Below are positions 11,996 through 23,181 of a DNA stretch of 64,000 nt, piece after piece. The stretch is taken from NCBI RefSeq assembly GCF_026745355.1, contig NC_079209.1, forward strand, positions 32,647,630-32,711,629. Direction: 5' to 3'. The position numbers and the translations under genes were made by a program. How positions within the stretch are numbered: position 1 is the first letter of the stretch; each line of letters starts with the position of its first letter. A model generated the notes under the pieces. That model saw only the letters and a list, made by a program, of their open reading frames with translations. It made no database searches and was not told where the DNA came from. The stretch comes from Beta vulgaris subsp. vulgaris (Eukaryota > Streptophyta > Magnoliopsida > Caryophyllales > Amaranthaceae).

Positions 11996-12705
11996 GATTC
12001 CTTTAATGCCTACACGCGGTGTGAGCGCCTAGTATTTGACTTTCCAATTGTTAAGGATTTATTAAAAATATATTTTTGAAGTCGCCAACCATTCTTTAGA
12101 GGAAGAATCATAAACCTAATTGAATATTGAAACGGAAGGGACATCTTAGGGACTTATCCAATGTAGATTTTCCCGTTATGACTCCATAGATGGTCAAAGT
12201 GAACCAAAGATTGAGTTCAGGGGTGAGGGTACAAATAAGTTCGTAATGAACCACATTTCTCATAGCTGGCCTCTACTAATTATCAATCCATTAGAAATTT
12301 TATGCCACAGATCAGAATAGTCATACAACGTTTTAATACACCCTGAACATTTAGGGTGCTTTAGAATGTTATATGATTATTCTTTTGCATAAAATCAGTA
12401 ATGAATCAATATTTAGTAGATCTTAGTAATTGGCATTATATAGTTCACGGCTATATTGTACCCTCACCCCCGAACTCAACTTTTGGTTCTTGACCATCTA
12501 TGGAGTCATGATGGGGAAATCTATATTGGATAAGTCCGTAAGATCTACCTACCATTTCAATATCCAATCAGGTTTATGATTCTTCCTTTAAAGAATTGTT
12601 GGCCACTTCAAAACGGATTTCAAATAAAACCTTGACAATGAGGTAGTAAAAAAAAAACACGCTCACATCGCGTATTCGCATTAAAGGAATGAAAAATTTA
12701 TGCCT
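11996..12705. repeat. Large palindrome (inverted repeat) of Ogre-like sequence
   Basis: The arm 11996-12340 and the arm 12350-12705 are inverted copies. Shared landmarks include CCTTTAATGC, GTCGCCAAC/GTGGCCAAC, GAAGAATCATAAACCT, GACTCCATAGATGGTC and GGGGTGAGGGTAC. The centre holds its own hairpin around ACCCTGAAC..ATTTAGGGTG at 12341-12362. Arms differ by roughly 15-20% by eye. The arm sequence resembles the LTR and leader DNA of Ogre-like elements, so a head-to-head fusion of two fragments is plausible. Confidence 0.85.
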
Positions 12706-12775
12706 ACAAATACCCATTTCTAATCATTTTTGCATTTCTCATCTCTCATTTTCCATTTTAATTTCTGATATGATT

Positions 12776-13004
12776 TTGGAAGGCTATTCGAGACTCTTGA
12801 TTGAAGGTTGGATTCTTTTAGTGTTTATGATGTTGTAGTTTGAATATGACAAGTTAAAGTACTCTAAACTTGATTAGTAACTATGGATATGGAGTTTTTA
12901 GTTCCTCACCAAGGATTAACAACAATTAGGGTCTGCATTCACTACTTAGACTTTAGATTCACTCCAAAAACTTTAATTCACAACGAATAGGTTAAACTTA
13001 TTCA
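12776..13004 (-). repeat. 3' LTR of GPI-1
   Basis: On the minus strand this LTR begins TGAATAAGTTTAACC directly after a purine run (13005-13019) and ends CATATCA. It matches 14986-15224 with scattered substitutions, including the shared GGTTAAACTTA, GGATATGGAGTT and CAAGGATTAACAACAA words. Both LTRs are short for gypsy elements. Confidence 0.9.
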
Positions 13005-13019
13005 TGCTCTCCCTCTTCA

Positions 13020-13476
13020 AAAGAACTTGTCCTCAAGTTTGATCAGCAAAGCAAGGTACTAAGTCATATGAAGGAAATGTAGCACATACTCCATCCCCCC
13101 AAAGCAGCTTGTATGTCTCATAACCAATCCGTTCAACAATATCAAACGGTCCTTCATCAAGTGGTTCACCATGTTTATGACTAACATGGAGTTTTTGTGC
13201 TGAAAGTGAGAGGGTCCTTCATCAAGTGGCTCACCATGTTTATGACTAACATGGAGATTGTGCTGAAAGTGAGCGCCACACCATGTCACCAACATCAAAT
13301 GTAGTACCCTTCCTTATTTGCAACACTTGATCTTGTCTTTCCATCTTTGTAGCAGCCGTTTCTAACACTTCATGATGGCAAGAGCTTAAGCACACATGAG
13401 CACCTTCATTTTTCTCTAATTCTGAGTGGCATTTAGGTAGTAAAGGTTCGAGTAATAGTCGTTTAGTTCCCATCAA
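13020..13476 (-). pseudogene. Integrase-tail-like end of the GPI-1 polyprotein
   Basis: Minus-strand residues read SSCHHEVLETA, then a GDMVW..LSAQ block, then HGEPLDEGP. This is the same order as the tail of the 45313 element, where it continues into GPF.IV and ATFPSCDLV. That pattern corresponds to the C-terminal domain of plant gypsy integrases (GD.VW, DGPF, ATF..DL). It follows the protease with no RT or integrase core between. A 65-bp tandem duplication at 13148-13274 repeats part of the tail and shifts the frame. Confidence 0.75.
13148..13274. repeat. 65-bp tandem duplication inside GPI-1
   Basis: The segment from 13148 (GGTCCTTCATCAAGTGG...) is repeated from 13213 with a few changes, including CACCATGTTTATGACTAAC in both copies. 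The same stretch occurs only once in the related element at 45313, so the duplication is private to this copy. Confidence 0.85.
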
Positions 13477-13559
13477 AACAGAATACTAATTTATTTTACG
13501 GTTGTGAAGGACATGCCTATCACTTTGCCATGGTATACCAAGCAATAACGAGCAAGGTG

Positions 13560-13830
13560 TCATAGGTAGTGCATCACATCAAATCTCATCATGATAATCA
13601 CCAACTTTGAAGGTAACGAAAGCTTGTTTTCGCACCCATAATCCTCCATCTTCATTCAACCAGCTTAACTTGTATGCATTAGGATGTTTTGTTTTTGGTA
13701 ATTGCAAACATCCACCATAGTAAAAAACAAGCGTTAGTACATGAACCACAATAAATTATAAAAGGGAAAACTTGATTTTAATCATGCAATTCGAATGAAA
13801 GAGATTGTTTCTTTGAACATATCCTTGCTC
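13560..13830 (-). pseudogene. GPI-1 aspartic protease, active site lost
   Basis: The minus strand encodes NLFHSNC, then FIIYCGSCTN, then YKLSWLNEDGG and a C-terminal LLGIPWQSDR. It aligns along its length with the protease of the 45313 element. Retroviral-type proteases need D-S/T-G; here the aspartate position is tyrosine and the next residue cysteine. At least one stop also interrupts it. The domain would have cut Gag into mature proteins. Confidence 0.75.
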
Positions 13831-13950
13831 CTCGTAAGGTTCTGCAAGCAAAGATCTTCTCAAAACCAACACTGAACTTGCACTTTCCGGTTTACACTTA
13901 GCTTGATTACTTCAAAATTAGGCACTAGACATATCAAGCACTTGTGTTTG

Positions 13951-14178
13951 TTACGCCACCTCTTGTTCTTCCTCTTTTATTTCGTTCTTTTCATGCAACA
14001 AAAAGTTGCAGTACTCGTCTATTGTTATCAAGACACGATTTTGACAATTTCGAGCAACGTGTCGTAACCCTTGGCACTTGTAACACACCACCTTCTTAAG
14101 AGGAGTTTCCTTAGAACCACCAGCAAGTAACTTAGCTCTCAAAACATCCCCACTTCTTGTGTGCTGGTTTTCGAGCAC
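13951..14178 (-). pseudogene. gag: GPI-1 nucleocapsid zinc knuckle
   Basis: The minus-strand frame contains CYKCQGLRHVARNC, a CCHC knuckle with Cys, Cys, His and Cys all present (C-x2-C-x4-H-x4-C). The usual glycine before the histidine is arginine. An acidic tail follows (EIKEEEQEVA). This is the nucleic-acid-binding end of gag. Confidence 0.85.
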
Positions 14179-14229
14179 TCACCTTCCTTAGATGCAATAG
14201 GATTTTCAGTTTCGGAATTTATAATCTTA

Positions 14230-14978
14230 AACCCTCCAAAGGGCACACCTTCGTGTTGTTTTTCCAACTTTCATGCTAATGAACATACTTCATTAAAAGT
14301 GGTTAAGGGTTGATGTTCCATAAAATTACGCAAGCTTTTAGTTAAACCAAGCACAAATTTAGCAATCTTTTGTTCTTATTGGTCCCAACAATCACAAGCA
14401 ATATAAAGTCGTTAAAATTATTTAATATACTTCTCAACACTCATAGATCCTTGAGTTAAAGAATTCAGTTTTAAGAACAAGTCTTGTTTATGTGTTCTTA
14501 GTACAAATCATTTCTTTAACTTAGCTTTCAATTCGGTCCAAGTTTCAAGTGGTTGTTTACCTTCAGTTTTACACCTAGATTGAAGTGATTCAAACCAAAG
14601 AGAAGCATACCTTGTAAGCTTAAGTATGGCATAGGAAAAACGTGTGTGATCCTCAAGTTATTTGTGTTCAAACAAATGTTCCATTCTCCATTCCCAATCC
14701 AAGTATGCTTCCGCATCTTCATCACCATCAAAGAATGGTAGGTCCGAAAGTTTCAATTCTTCTTCTCTCCTTCGGTTATTCACACTAGAATTAGAAATAG
14801 TACGTCGAGTACTTCTCAATTCATGCATGTCATGCCTCAATTCAAGCATGTTTGTATTGGTAACCGTTTGCATCTCCATGAGATCCGCGAGTTGTTTTGC
14901 TAGGGCTTTAATCACATCCATGTTTTCTGGCATGTTTAAGGATGTATAACCTTCCCTTTGAGTTATCCCAGAAGCCAC
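14230..14978 (-). pseudogene. gag: GPI-1 gag capsid region
   Basis: The minus-strand frame starting at 14978 (MASGITQREG) carries a helical N-terminal part (KALAKQLADLMEMQT) and then LSDLPFFDGDEDAEAYLDWE, the conserved capsid entry block also seen as LADLPTFDGDLDPEAYLEWE in the 45313 element. Homology continues to about 14230 in shifted frames, with stops and a frameshift near 14660. It is a broken structural protein. Confidence 0.85.
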
Positions 14979-14985
14979 ACCAATT

Positions 14986-15224
14986 TGATATGACTTTGGA
15001 AGGTTGTTCTAAAATGTTGATTGAAAGTCGGATTCTTTTGGTGTTTATGATGGTGTAGTTTGAATATGACAAGTTAAAGTACTCTAAACATGATTACTAA
15101 CAATGGATATGGAGTTATTAATTCCTAACCAAGGATTAACAACAACTAGGGTTTGCATTCACTGCTTAGACTTTGGATTCACTCTGAAAACTTTAATTCA
15201 CAAGGAATAGGTTAAACTTAATCA
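14986..15224 (-). repeat. 5' LTR of GPI-1
   Basis: This is the partner of 12776-13004. On the minus strand it ends CATATCA; after two bases (AA) comes the presumed primer site, TGGTGTGGCTTC, read from 14982 downward. The tRNA is not identified; a 3' end of GCCACACCA would pair. Confidence 0.9.
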
Positions 15225-17897
15225 ATTTGTCCATCCCTCGTTTCCATTTCTCATTTCGAAAATCATTTCTTAAAAGTTAAAGCAAGGTCCACTGGATTCT
15301 GTTCATGACCGGTTGAGAGATTAAAACTTAGGAATGCTTAAAAGAGGACAAAATGTGAGCCTACTCTAATGGTCATCCATCGCACTATCACCACCTCGAC
15401 TTCATTTGGAATCATGAAGATTACTATTGATCTTGTTCACAATAGAGGCACGATCACTTCCATAGGTTCTACTCTCTTCGCATTAGAAGTGCAATCAATT
15501 TCATATGGTCTACTCGAAACCACCGCACCTAAAAGAAAATTCAAAAGGTGCAACCTATATTTCTATTGCAAATTCCAACAAAAAAAATGAACATCTGACA
15601 TCTAGTGCCAAATATTATCAATTTTCTACGAAGCATGATCGATGACAACAAACTTCTAATGCTTGCTACAATAAGAATTAACATCACCAGTAACCCTTAG
15701 GCAGTGCATCATCAATTCAGCAGGCTTAGCCTTTTATTTATGGTTCCCTAGGATGAGTCAGAAAGTCCTTACCCTAAGCCATTTATGTTCTTTCCCATCG
15801 AGTCTATGTCACTATATGACTATCTATTATAGTTTTTCCATTTTCATTGCTTTTTCATTGGCCTTATCATTTTATTTATACTTCTAATTCAATGATGAAA
15901 TTTATATCATCTAATGATCATGACTAATAAAAAAATATGAAAAAGGACATACTTTATATTAGGAGTTATTCCCCTCTTTCCTCCATCATCCATAAACCAT
16001 CATCTCCATTAGCCAAATATATCCTTTGAAAATCAAAGATCTACAAATATCCATCAAACCTTCCAATGTCCATAACTAATAACTTCTGTGCAAACTTCAT
16101 TAAAAAAAATCAATGCTAAGAGAAAAAAAGTGCACAAGTTCAAAGTGCAAAGAAAACGAAAACACAAAAAGCAAAAAAAAAACACACAAAGCAAGAAGAA
16201 ACAAATGTACAAAAAGAAAAAGCCAAATATAAATAAATAAAAAGTCAAGCTAGGGGGATTGCAGACAAGTTCTAACCCTCATTCAAATCCCTTCAATCCA
16301 TCAAAACCATTGCCCATATAATCCGAATACATGATCATCCATGCGCTAAACCATTTCAACCTCCATCTATACCTCAAGTCTTCAACCTTTCAACCTTTCA
16401 ACCTTTCATCAACCCTAACTTCTTTTTCAAGGTATGTCCAAGCCCACTCGGTTAAAAACCTGAAAGCGGAAGCTAGGCAAAAGTTAGGGCACAAAAAAAA
16501 AAAAAAAACAGGCTTGGAACTACAAATGGTTTAATTTCGCAAGGATACGTAAGAATCCTTATCGCAAGGTCCGATAACTTTAATATAATAAATAAGTCAT
16601 GGTATAATGATTTGACTTCTAAAATTAAGGAGCATATTCTTTCTAAACCCTGACATAGACTCAAGTCTGAACCTAGCTTCGTCAAAGCCTTTTCCTAACA
16701 CCAAATTTGTTTAAGTCATAAAATTAAACCTTTTACATTCCAATCCATGCTCTCCTTTTCCCTAAAGGAATTTCCAAATAAGAATCCCCAATGAAAACTT
16801 TGAACGCTCAACACAGATCAAGTATGTTTCAAGTACATAGCTCATAATACCTAATTCAAGACAAGCTCACGCAAAGTGGGGGTTTCCTATATATGTGTGG
16901 TTCCTCCATATTAAGTGAAACTCTCGAAAAGTTGTAATATTCAGACCTCTTTTACGGACCCCGGTTATTTGCAAGAACATTGTTTTGAAAGTCGTTCAAT
17001 TTATGTCTGATCATTCAATGTTTCTACATGTCCAAATCTCATAAACCTTGCAAAATCCTGACCTTGCATTGTATTTCATACTTATTAGTCTTGCATAAAC
17101 CTAAACTTGTATGACATGTCATCTCCCTTAACCTTGCACAACCTTAATCCTTGCATAGCGTCTCATGCATCCTTAGAGAGTCTAACTTTAAATTATTGCA
17201 TTGGTATGTGCTTTGCATGAGTTGTTTGCACCTATCTACTAAATCTTCTTCTGCAGGTAATCGGATTCCTTGTAGTTATTATCCTGCATATTAACTTTAT
17301 TTTGTAGACAACGGCGTATATAGATCAGTTCTAAACTGCAAAGCATTTAAAATCGTTCTCAGTCCTGATACCGTATACTTTGACTTTTGGTTTCCTGAAC
17401 CTTAGTCAAAGTGGGGGCTTCTAGATTAGACACATAATCGAGTCTCCCCATTTAAGAATCCGATGATGAAACATACAACAGTCTTAATTGGTCCAACCCA
17501 ACGGGAGAGCAGTCTGAAAAGTCATCCCAATATGATTTCGAAAAGTGTTAAAGTCTTATTTTAAATCCCAGTTAATTATTCCTAATTGTTAATGGCATTT
17601 TGAGCCTAATCCTCTAAAAAAGCCCAATGATTAATTATTCTTGTTAATTAATAATTTTATTAAATAAATAATTTAAAATATATTTTCATGATTAAAATCA
17701 AATTTTAACCCCATAAAATCATATTTTCGAAGTTATAAGATAAAAGAAAATCTTCAAAATGTGTTTCATAAAGAGCTGTCAAAGTGTGTCAAAAAAGCAA
17801 CGTGGCGCGCCTACATGGGGAATGGTCGTGCGCCTGGCGCATGGCTGTGTCCCCATAGCACCTTGGTATGTCAAGGGCACCAGTGTCCACCCGTGTC
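15225..17897 (+). mobile_element. Ogre-like gypsy remnant, non-coding 3' region and LTR start
   Basis: This is the inverted, diverged counterpart of 2985-5270. A purine run AAAGTGGGGGCTTC at about 17408-17421 resembles the polypurine tract of Ogre-like elements, with LTR-like DNA to its right. A similar run is at about 16875. From 17760 it becomes GC-rich with GGCGC words, then is cut by the Athila-like insertion at 17898 and resumes at 24626. No gene is supported here; the short frames are low-complexity. Confidence 0.6.
17893..17897. other. Target-site duplication GTGTC (left)
   Basis: It is identical to 24626-24630 on the other side of the Athila-like element. The pair fixes both ends of the insertion into the Ogre-like host sequence. 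Confidence 0.9.
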
Positions 17898-19351
17898 TGG
17901 TAGGCGTGTCGCGCACCTAACAAAAATAAATAACCTAACTAATCCTCCTAACTGTGTAGTAGGGTAAGTCAAGGTCGATCCCACAAAGAGAAAGTTGTTC
18001 TATGATTAGCCCTTAAATAATGGTAAGACTAAAGGAGATTAATAACAAGAATAATGGTGGAATTAAACTATACTAATCAATATAAATAAAAGACTCTACA
18101 GTTAAGTATCCCCACTAGCACGAAGTAATACAAAATAATTCCTACCCCAAACTAATCAATTAAATGTTCACAAGGAAAAGTACACCCTATAAAGTACCAT
18201 AAACCTCTCCCGAGTATCTATGGCTTCTCTAATATGCATTCAAGCCTACTCCCGTGGAATCATGCAATTTAAAGACATTAAACACGGCACTTTAACTTCC
18301 TAACAATCCATTCTACCTACTCCCGTGAGAACTTCATGTCCTTAATTGAAATACTCAAATCCGTCAAAATCCAACTCCCGTTGTGATCAAGACAATGGAA
18401 TCATAACAATACTAGTTATCCCTAATCTAGTATTGGAATATGCACAATCAATTAAGCAAGAACAATATAACAATTAATATAGAATTTAAAAAACAATCAT
18501 GAATTAAATCATACTAGGGTTCAACTTAACCACAGATAAAAGAAATTACTCTATCATGAAATAAATAATGAATTCTAAAACTATAAAAGCAAACATAATT
18601 AAATAAATCAATGAAAGAAACTAATAGAACTCATGAATTAATGAAGAAGAATAAATACTAGGGTTTACACTAAAAACTAGAGAGAAAGAGAAGAGAAAAC
18701 TAAACTAAACCTAAAAAGTAACGTGAGAGGGAAGAGGAGAGAAAGAATGAAAACCTATCTAAATATATATATATTCAATAACCTAATATGACTTGGAAAG
18801 TAATTTACACGATAAGGAAAGTCTTAAATAAATCATTAATAGGCGGATTAGTGATCCGCGCGTACACGTGGCAGATTCCAGCAGAAACAGTGCAATCTTC
18901 CGAAAGGCATAACTCCTTGACTAGAAGTCTCCTCGGGTCGTGCCACCTATCGTTGGAAAGATCTTCAAGTCTAGTTTCCAAATCTGGTGGAATTACTCGA
19001 TTCTAATAAGCACATCAGAAGTTATGATCAGAAGAGTAGACGTGACTATTTTTCACATTTCTTCTAATGAATTTCCGCTTCGTTTTTGCTCAAACTCGTA
19101 CTATGACATATGCATACGGTCCTTATTCCTTGTAGCTTCTTTCCAAGTGCTCCTAATCCTTAAGCTTAGCTAATCATACTCCAAATAAGCCTTTAATGCC
19201 TGAAATTCATCAAAAACAAGAAAATATACCGAATAGAAATAGAAAAGCATAACTTAAGAATATAATGCAACAATGAACCTAAATATGAAACTAAATGCTC
19301 TATAATGCAACCTAAATGCACCTAAAAACTATATATAAATATGACTTATCA
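17898..19351 (-). repeat. 3' LTR of the Athila-like element
   Basis: It runs from TGGTAGGCGTGTCG to GACTTATCA on the plus strand and matches 23182-24625 almost throughout, with small indels. Examples of shared marks are CCCGTGGAATCATGCAA, GTGATCCGCGCGTACACG and CACCTATCGTTGGAAAGATC. A TA-rich run at 18763-18773 could be the minus-strand TATA region. The high similarity suggests a fairly recent insertion compared with the surrounding elements. Confidence 0.92.
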
Positions 19352-19370
19352 AACTCCCCCAAGCTAAACC
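19352..19370 (-). promoter_or_regulatory. Polypurine tract next to the 3' LTR
   Basis: On the minus strand it reads GGTTTAGCTTGGGGGAGTT directly before the LTR. This is the expected start site for plus-strand DNA synthesis. Similar CCCCCAAGCTAG words recur at about 20128-20139 and 20786-20797. Confidence 0.85.
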
Positions 19371-22300
19371 ATTGCTTGTCCTCAAGCAATAAGACATAGA
19401 CATCGGAAAAGTTAGACAACCTACAATATAGGACTACAACAGGGCTAAACACTCAATTGAAAACACAAGAGATATAATCACTACATAAGCCAAGCATCGA
19501 AACAAGCTCGAACAAAGCCGCATAGCATGTCATGTATCGCAATCGACTCTCCAATCATACCACAGACCATCTCTCCCAAGCTGGATTTAACCAAACATGA
19601 CAGACCTCACTATAGTTATGTGCACTCAAATCTCTTATGTGTTTAAGGGTTAAATAATGACTCTCAACCTAAATCAGTCGACTCAGATGAAGCATATTCT
19701 CTTTAACTTTGACTTTTTTACTCACTTAATACTCAACAATACAATACATAATGATCAAGAGGACTCTTAGGGGTTGTAATGGGGCTGAGGTTAAAGATAT
19801 GGAAATAATTTGGGAGTTGTGGTGGAAAAACCAAGAAGGGGGAGCATCATATGACTGAAAACATGACCATAAAAGGTCATAACAACTCCATGCAACAACC
19901 AACACTCTCCAAATCTGATCAACAACCTTTTTCACTTAAGAAACTCAATCATAATTTTTAGTTTATTCACAACTTCCTTTTTTCACTTCTTTTTCATTTC
20001 ATTTTTCACCTTTTTGTGTTTCTTTTCCTTATTTCAATTTCCAAGCTCACTAAACATATTTGTCCATCCTTCTAAACCACAAATAGAGCACTTTAATTCA
20101 ATACAACTAAACCAAACTAATACTCGCTCCCCCAAGCTAGGTTTGGGGTAAGAATCAAATGAGGTCAAGGCTTGTAATGTAGGTCACAATCGAACAAAGT
20201 CAGAAAAGGCTCAGCGGGGGTAAAAGGAAGGATAATATGAAAACAAGAATAACTCTGGAGCTGAGATCATCAAATGAAACGCCTCAATCATATCAAAATG
20301 TATGCACTATCAAATATCAAGGAGTACCAAGTCAAAGTCAAGATCAATGCGACAACTAAGGAAACTACACATGAAAGAACAAAACTGACACAGATACGTC
20401 AGCTTATAGGCCCAAAAGCTCACTTAGGCTAGGGTGTCTGCATAGTAATGTTACATCGAGTCAGAGAGAGATCCATCAATCTTACCACAAACAATCAGTT
20501 GCGAAACAATCGTGCTCTGAAGTATCATGAACAAGATGAGTGACACTTAACAAATATAGTAAAATATCAACAAGGTTCTCAAAAAGTCTTAGCAGTAGTC
20601 CTATAGATGCAATTTAAATGAGATGAAATCTAATATAAGATGAAATATGCTAATGCAACTAAGAAAGCAGTACAATTTTTTGGTTACACGTAAACTCCTA
20701 CTCCTAGTAAGCAGTGCAAACCGTGCAACATCCTACGAAAGCAATGAAATCTATACTAAAAAGCAGTAAAAGATAGAATATTCCTCCCCCAAGCTAGAAT
20801 TTGCAGTGTCCTCACTGCATAAACCAGTTCAGAAAAGGAACGAAAACCAACCCCTGGATCACTAAATCACCAAAGTTGCCCACCAAAAGCCACAACACCA
20901 CAAAAACTACACACAAATCCCGAAAATCTAGCAAACTAATAATCAATTAATGTACAAGATTCTCAACAAGATGGCATCAAAATAAAAATCCAAGCATAAA
21001 TATGAGATGAACAATAACAACAATTATAGATGAGAAAAGATGCGTACGACCCAATTAATTGGGGGAAGACTCAAATATTCTCCAAAATTATGTCGTAATG
21101 CTTCACGAAGGTGAACTTCCATCAATTTGGGGCCTTCTGAATAGAATCCTAAAACAATCATTGATAAAAAAAAAATTAGAAACTCATGGGGGGAAAATAA
21201 AAATAAAAGAAAATTGAAAAGAAAAAGAAAAGAAGAAAAAGAGAAAAAAAGAAACAGATTAAATGAAGAATACACAGGAAAAGACGATGAAAGAAAGAAA
21301 GAAGAAATAAGGAGGGGCGGTAGTGCCATGAGAAGGCAGGCCGTATGGAGGGTGGTTGGCCGTCGGAGCAGGTGGTGCGCAGGTGGACGGATGGAGATTA
21401 CCGGCGATGCTGCGGAGATAGTTCGCCAAATTTTTTTTTTTGTGGTCGCCTGAGATGGTGAAGGCGTCGCTGTCGTGCAGAGGAATTTAGTGACGTGGAC
21501 AAGCGCCTGCAAAGATGAACTTCGGTGAAGGTGAACAGATGAACCGGTGAAGGCGGGGTGAGGTTCGCGTGGGAGGAGAGCAGGGATGCTGGTTGTGCGG
21601 CGGGATTCCGGCGAGAGGTTGAGGTTGAGTGAGCGGTGTTGATGTCGATGATAAGTCTGGTGGTAGTGCGCTGGTGTTGGTGCTCCGGTGAGGACGGCAG
21701 TTCGTCGGAGAAGGGAAGGTTGTGAGGCAGGCTGTCGGTCCTCTTTCTCTCTCCACGTACTGCTGCGTCTTCTCCTCAATTTTTTTTTTTTTTTTGTTTT
21801 CTTTAAAATTCTTTTCAATTTCCACCTACAATCACAAGAACCAACAACACACCAAAAATCACACGTAAAGAATAAAAAAAAAATAAAAAGGAAAGAAAAG
21901 AAGAAATAAACTAAGTTAAAACTCGGATTGCCTCCCGAAAAGTGCAAATTTATGGTCTTGCATGACCGTTGAAGACTAGTAGATCACTCATAATAGTTCA
22001 ATGCTCTAAGAAGCTTATCATATGTTCCTGCAAACATCTCAGAGCATATTATATAAGAGTGGAAAGGAAAAACGAAAAAAGTTAGTATTAAAAAATTACT
22101 AAAACTACAAAAAGTAAAATCAAACGAAAAGTTATATTTACAAGAAGAAAAAGAATAATCGTTAGTCTTTTTACATGACTCAAAAGAAGGAAAAGAAACA
22201 GATTGTGCATTATTTACATTATAATGAAAGTCATTCAAAAGGGGAGAAAGAAGGAACTATGGAGGATATAATATAGGGGAAGAAGATATAATATCAAGTT

Positions 22301-22630
22301 TCTCAGAGAATGGAACATGAGACTCAAAAACAGTAGGTGGTACCGATAAAGACTCATAAATCACCTCACGCTCAACTTGACTTTCCTCCAAAGAGGAAAT
22401 TTCAACCATGGCTTCTTCCTCCTGGAAAACATCCATCACATTAGTCGTTCTTTCAATCTTTCTATCATCTCAATAGCTCTCATTTATTATCCACCCCTTA
22501 TTATCATCATAAAGAAACGAATTGAGGCTAGAATTCTGAGCAGATTGACATTCAAATTGGGATGAGAGGTCAAACCCATCTACTAATGGTGGTGTCATGT
22601 AAGTTTGGGGTAGAAAAGCAGATAAAGACA
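19371..22630 (-). other. Internal non-coding DNA of the Athila-like element
   Basis: About 3.3 kb has no recognisable enzyme. A 307-codon open frame on the minus strand at 21947-21024 is made of phenylalanine-, lysine- and serine-rich low-complexity stretches, matching poly-T/A runs in the DNA, and I do not regard it as a gene. A smaller minus frame at 22439-22257 is acidic (EEEAMVEISSLEESQVE) and may be decayed gag linker. GC-rich DNA at 21300-21760 stands out against the AT-rich surroundings. Confidence 0.6.
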
Positions 22631-22633
22631 TCT

Positions 22634-22765
22634 CCCACTCATAAGTATCCTAGCCAACCACTCAATTAAATCCCAACAATAATCAGGCGATTGGAATAGA
22701 AATCCTCCATTACACATAGATTCTACCACCATCCTAGTTTCTTCATTTAACCCCTCATAAATCAC
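22634..22765 (-). pseudogene. gag: Athila-like gag fragment
   Basis: The minus strand reads YEGLNEETRMVVESMCNGG followed by FLFQSPDYCWDLIEWLA. This matches the capsid C-terminal block of Athila and related gypsy gag proteins (FY.GL...TR...D...GG...K.P.E..EL.E..A). It is only about 44 codons and the rest of gag is not clear. Minus frames at 23051-22848 just after the primer site are rich in Asn, Tyr and Phe, as is common at the start of such elements. It supports a gypsy origin for an otherwise non-coding element. Confidence 0.6.
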
Positions 22766-23157
22766 TAGGACACATATCCCAATTCAATTCCATGATTAGG
22801 ACCATAAAATCACCAAGTCTTGATAATATTTCCAAAACAATTCATTCTCATACTGAGGAAAAGAAAAAATGCTCTAGAATTACTAACATGTTGGGGTTCA
22901 CAAACATATGAGGTAATTCAGGAGAACTCATGCAAAAATTGGGAGGATTTTGATATGATGCATCAAAACTGTAAACATGAGAATTCCAAAAATTATTACT
23001 ATGTTGCCTAGCAAAATAATTATCCCCATCATCAAAATAGCATGACTCCATGATACAAAAAAAATTAAAAAAAAATAAGTAAAAATATTCACAAAAAGGA
23101 AAAAAAAATATATACAGTTTAGTCTCAAAATAAAAAAACTAAACTAAAACAATACCG

Positions 23158-23176
23158 TCTCCCGGCAACGGCGCCA
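23158..23176 (-). promoter_or_regulatory. Primer binding site of the Athila-like element
   Basis: On the minus strand TGGCGCCGTTGCCGGGAGA starts five bases after the 5' LTR end. The TGGCGCCGTTGCCGGGGA form is common in Athila/Tat-branch elements and has been matched to tRNA-Asp; that tRNA assignment is from memory. Confidence 0.75.
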
Positions 23177-23181
23177 AAATT

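Larger units (their letters stand above)
12776..15224 (-). mobile_element. Small gypsy element GPI-1 (gag-protease-integrase tail)
   Basis: A 2.45-kb element on the minus strand has LTRs of about 230 bases at both ends (12776-13004 and 14986-15224). The flanks ATTTC (12771-12775) and ATTTG (15225-15229) look like a 5-bp target duplication with one change. The primer site next to the 5' LTR reads TGGTGTGGC on the minus strand, as in the element at 45313. Coding order is gag, CCHC knuckle, protease and a short integrase-like tail, with no RT, RNase H or integrase core. The name GPI is mine, for this shared layout. Confidence 0.85.

Noticed and set aside
18788..19173. Open frames repeated at 24066-24448
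   Set aside because: Both copies are LTR sequence; the repeated frames follow from LTR identity and show no protein family.
21024..21947. Minus-strand open frame of 307 codons in the Athila-like element
   Set aside because: The longest single frame after the env-like one, but dominated by poly-Phe/Lys/Ser stretches from homopolymer runs and with no recognisable domain; composition explains its length.
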